From: an archaeon
GTDB lineage: Archaea > Asgardarchaeota > Heimdallarchaeia > Hodarchaeales > S146-22
DNA: 5,759 nt
Direction of reading: 5' to 3'
NCBI GenBank assembly: GCA_024276395.1
Contig: JAJRXH010000600.1
Coordinates: 1 to 5,759 of the forward strand
Made by a program: the position numbers and the translations under genes. This document shows positions 5,740 through 5,759 of this stretch, piece after piece (the first letter of the stretch is position 1; every line of letters begins with the position of its first letter). The notes beneath the pieces are model-generated. The model saw only the letters and a list, made by a program, of their open reading frames with translations. It was not told where the DNA came from and did no database searches.

Positions 5740-5746
5740 TTATATC
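5740..5746 (+). promoter_or_regulatory. Possible TATA box of a gene beyond the window
   Basis: TTATATC follows directly after the T-rich terminator, close to the window end. It has the right composition for an archaeal TATA element serving a downstream plus-strand gene, but that gene is not visible. Confidence 0.2.
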
Positions 5747-5759
5747 GCACGTGATTCAC

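Overview
The window looks archaeal. The signs are a TtuA/Ncs6-type tRNA thiolase with the archaeal/Thermus two-zinc-finger layout, a CPSF73-like beta-CASP metallo-beta-lactamase protein, a tiny double zinc-ribbon protein, leaders with matches to the 16S 3' end (GGAGG, GGTGA, GTGAT), TATA-like boxes, and oligo-T tracts after the genes. The DNA is moderately AT-rich. An Asgard-type or other deep archaeal lineage would fit, but this is a guess: no gene here is lineage-diagnostic, and TtuA also occurs in thermophilic bacteria.

Layout. Positions 2-421 (+) hold the C-terminal part of a thioredoxin reductase whose 5' end lies outside the window. Positions 422-848 are a non-coding stretch between converging genes, with oligo-T termination regions for both sides. 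Positions 849-4554 hold three minus-strand genes, in transcription order: ttuA (4554-3577), an 786-residue beta-CASP protein with a long unrecognised helical N-terminal region (3534-1174), and a 53-residue double zinc-ribbon protein (1010-849). ttuA and the beta-CASP gene are 42 bp apart and almost certainly cotranscribed. The zinc-ribbon gene follows after 163 bp; that gap contains an exact 21-bp tandem duplication and a second, degenerate repeat around a TATA-like box. A short divergent intergenic region (4555-4689) centres on the palindrome AGCTTTTAAAAGCT and leads into a plus-strand gene (4690-5661) for an unrecognised multi-pass membrane protein. That gene is followed by a T-rich terminator and possibly the start of another promoter.

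How the genes fit together. The minus-strand cluster is RNA-centred: an enzyme that thiolates tRNA uridine (most likely U54), a probable RNA-cleaving beta-CASP nuclease with a complete set of metal-binding residues, and a small zinc protein whose ribbons resemble the two zinc fingers of TtuA. A functional link between tRNA thiolation and RNA processing or turnover is the main hypothesis. It rests on gene order only. The thioredoxin reductase and the membrane protein are on the other strand and need not be related.
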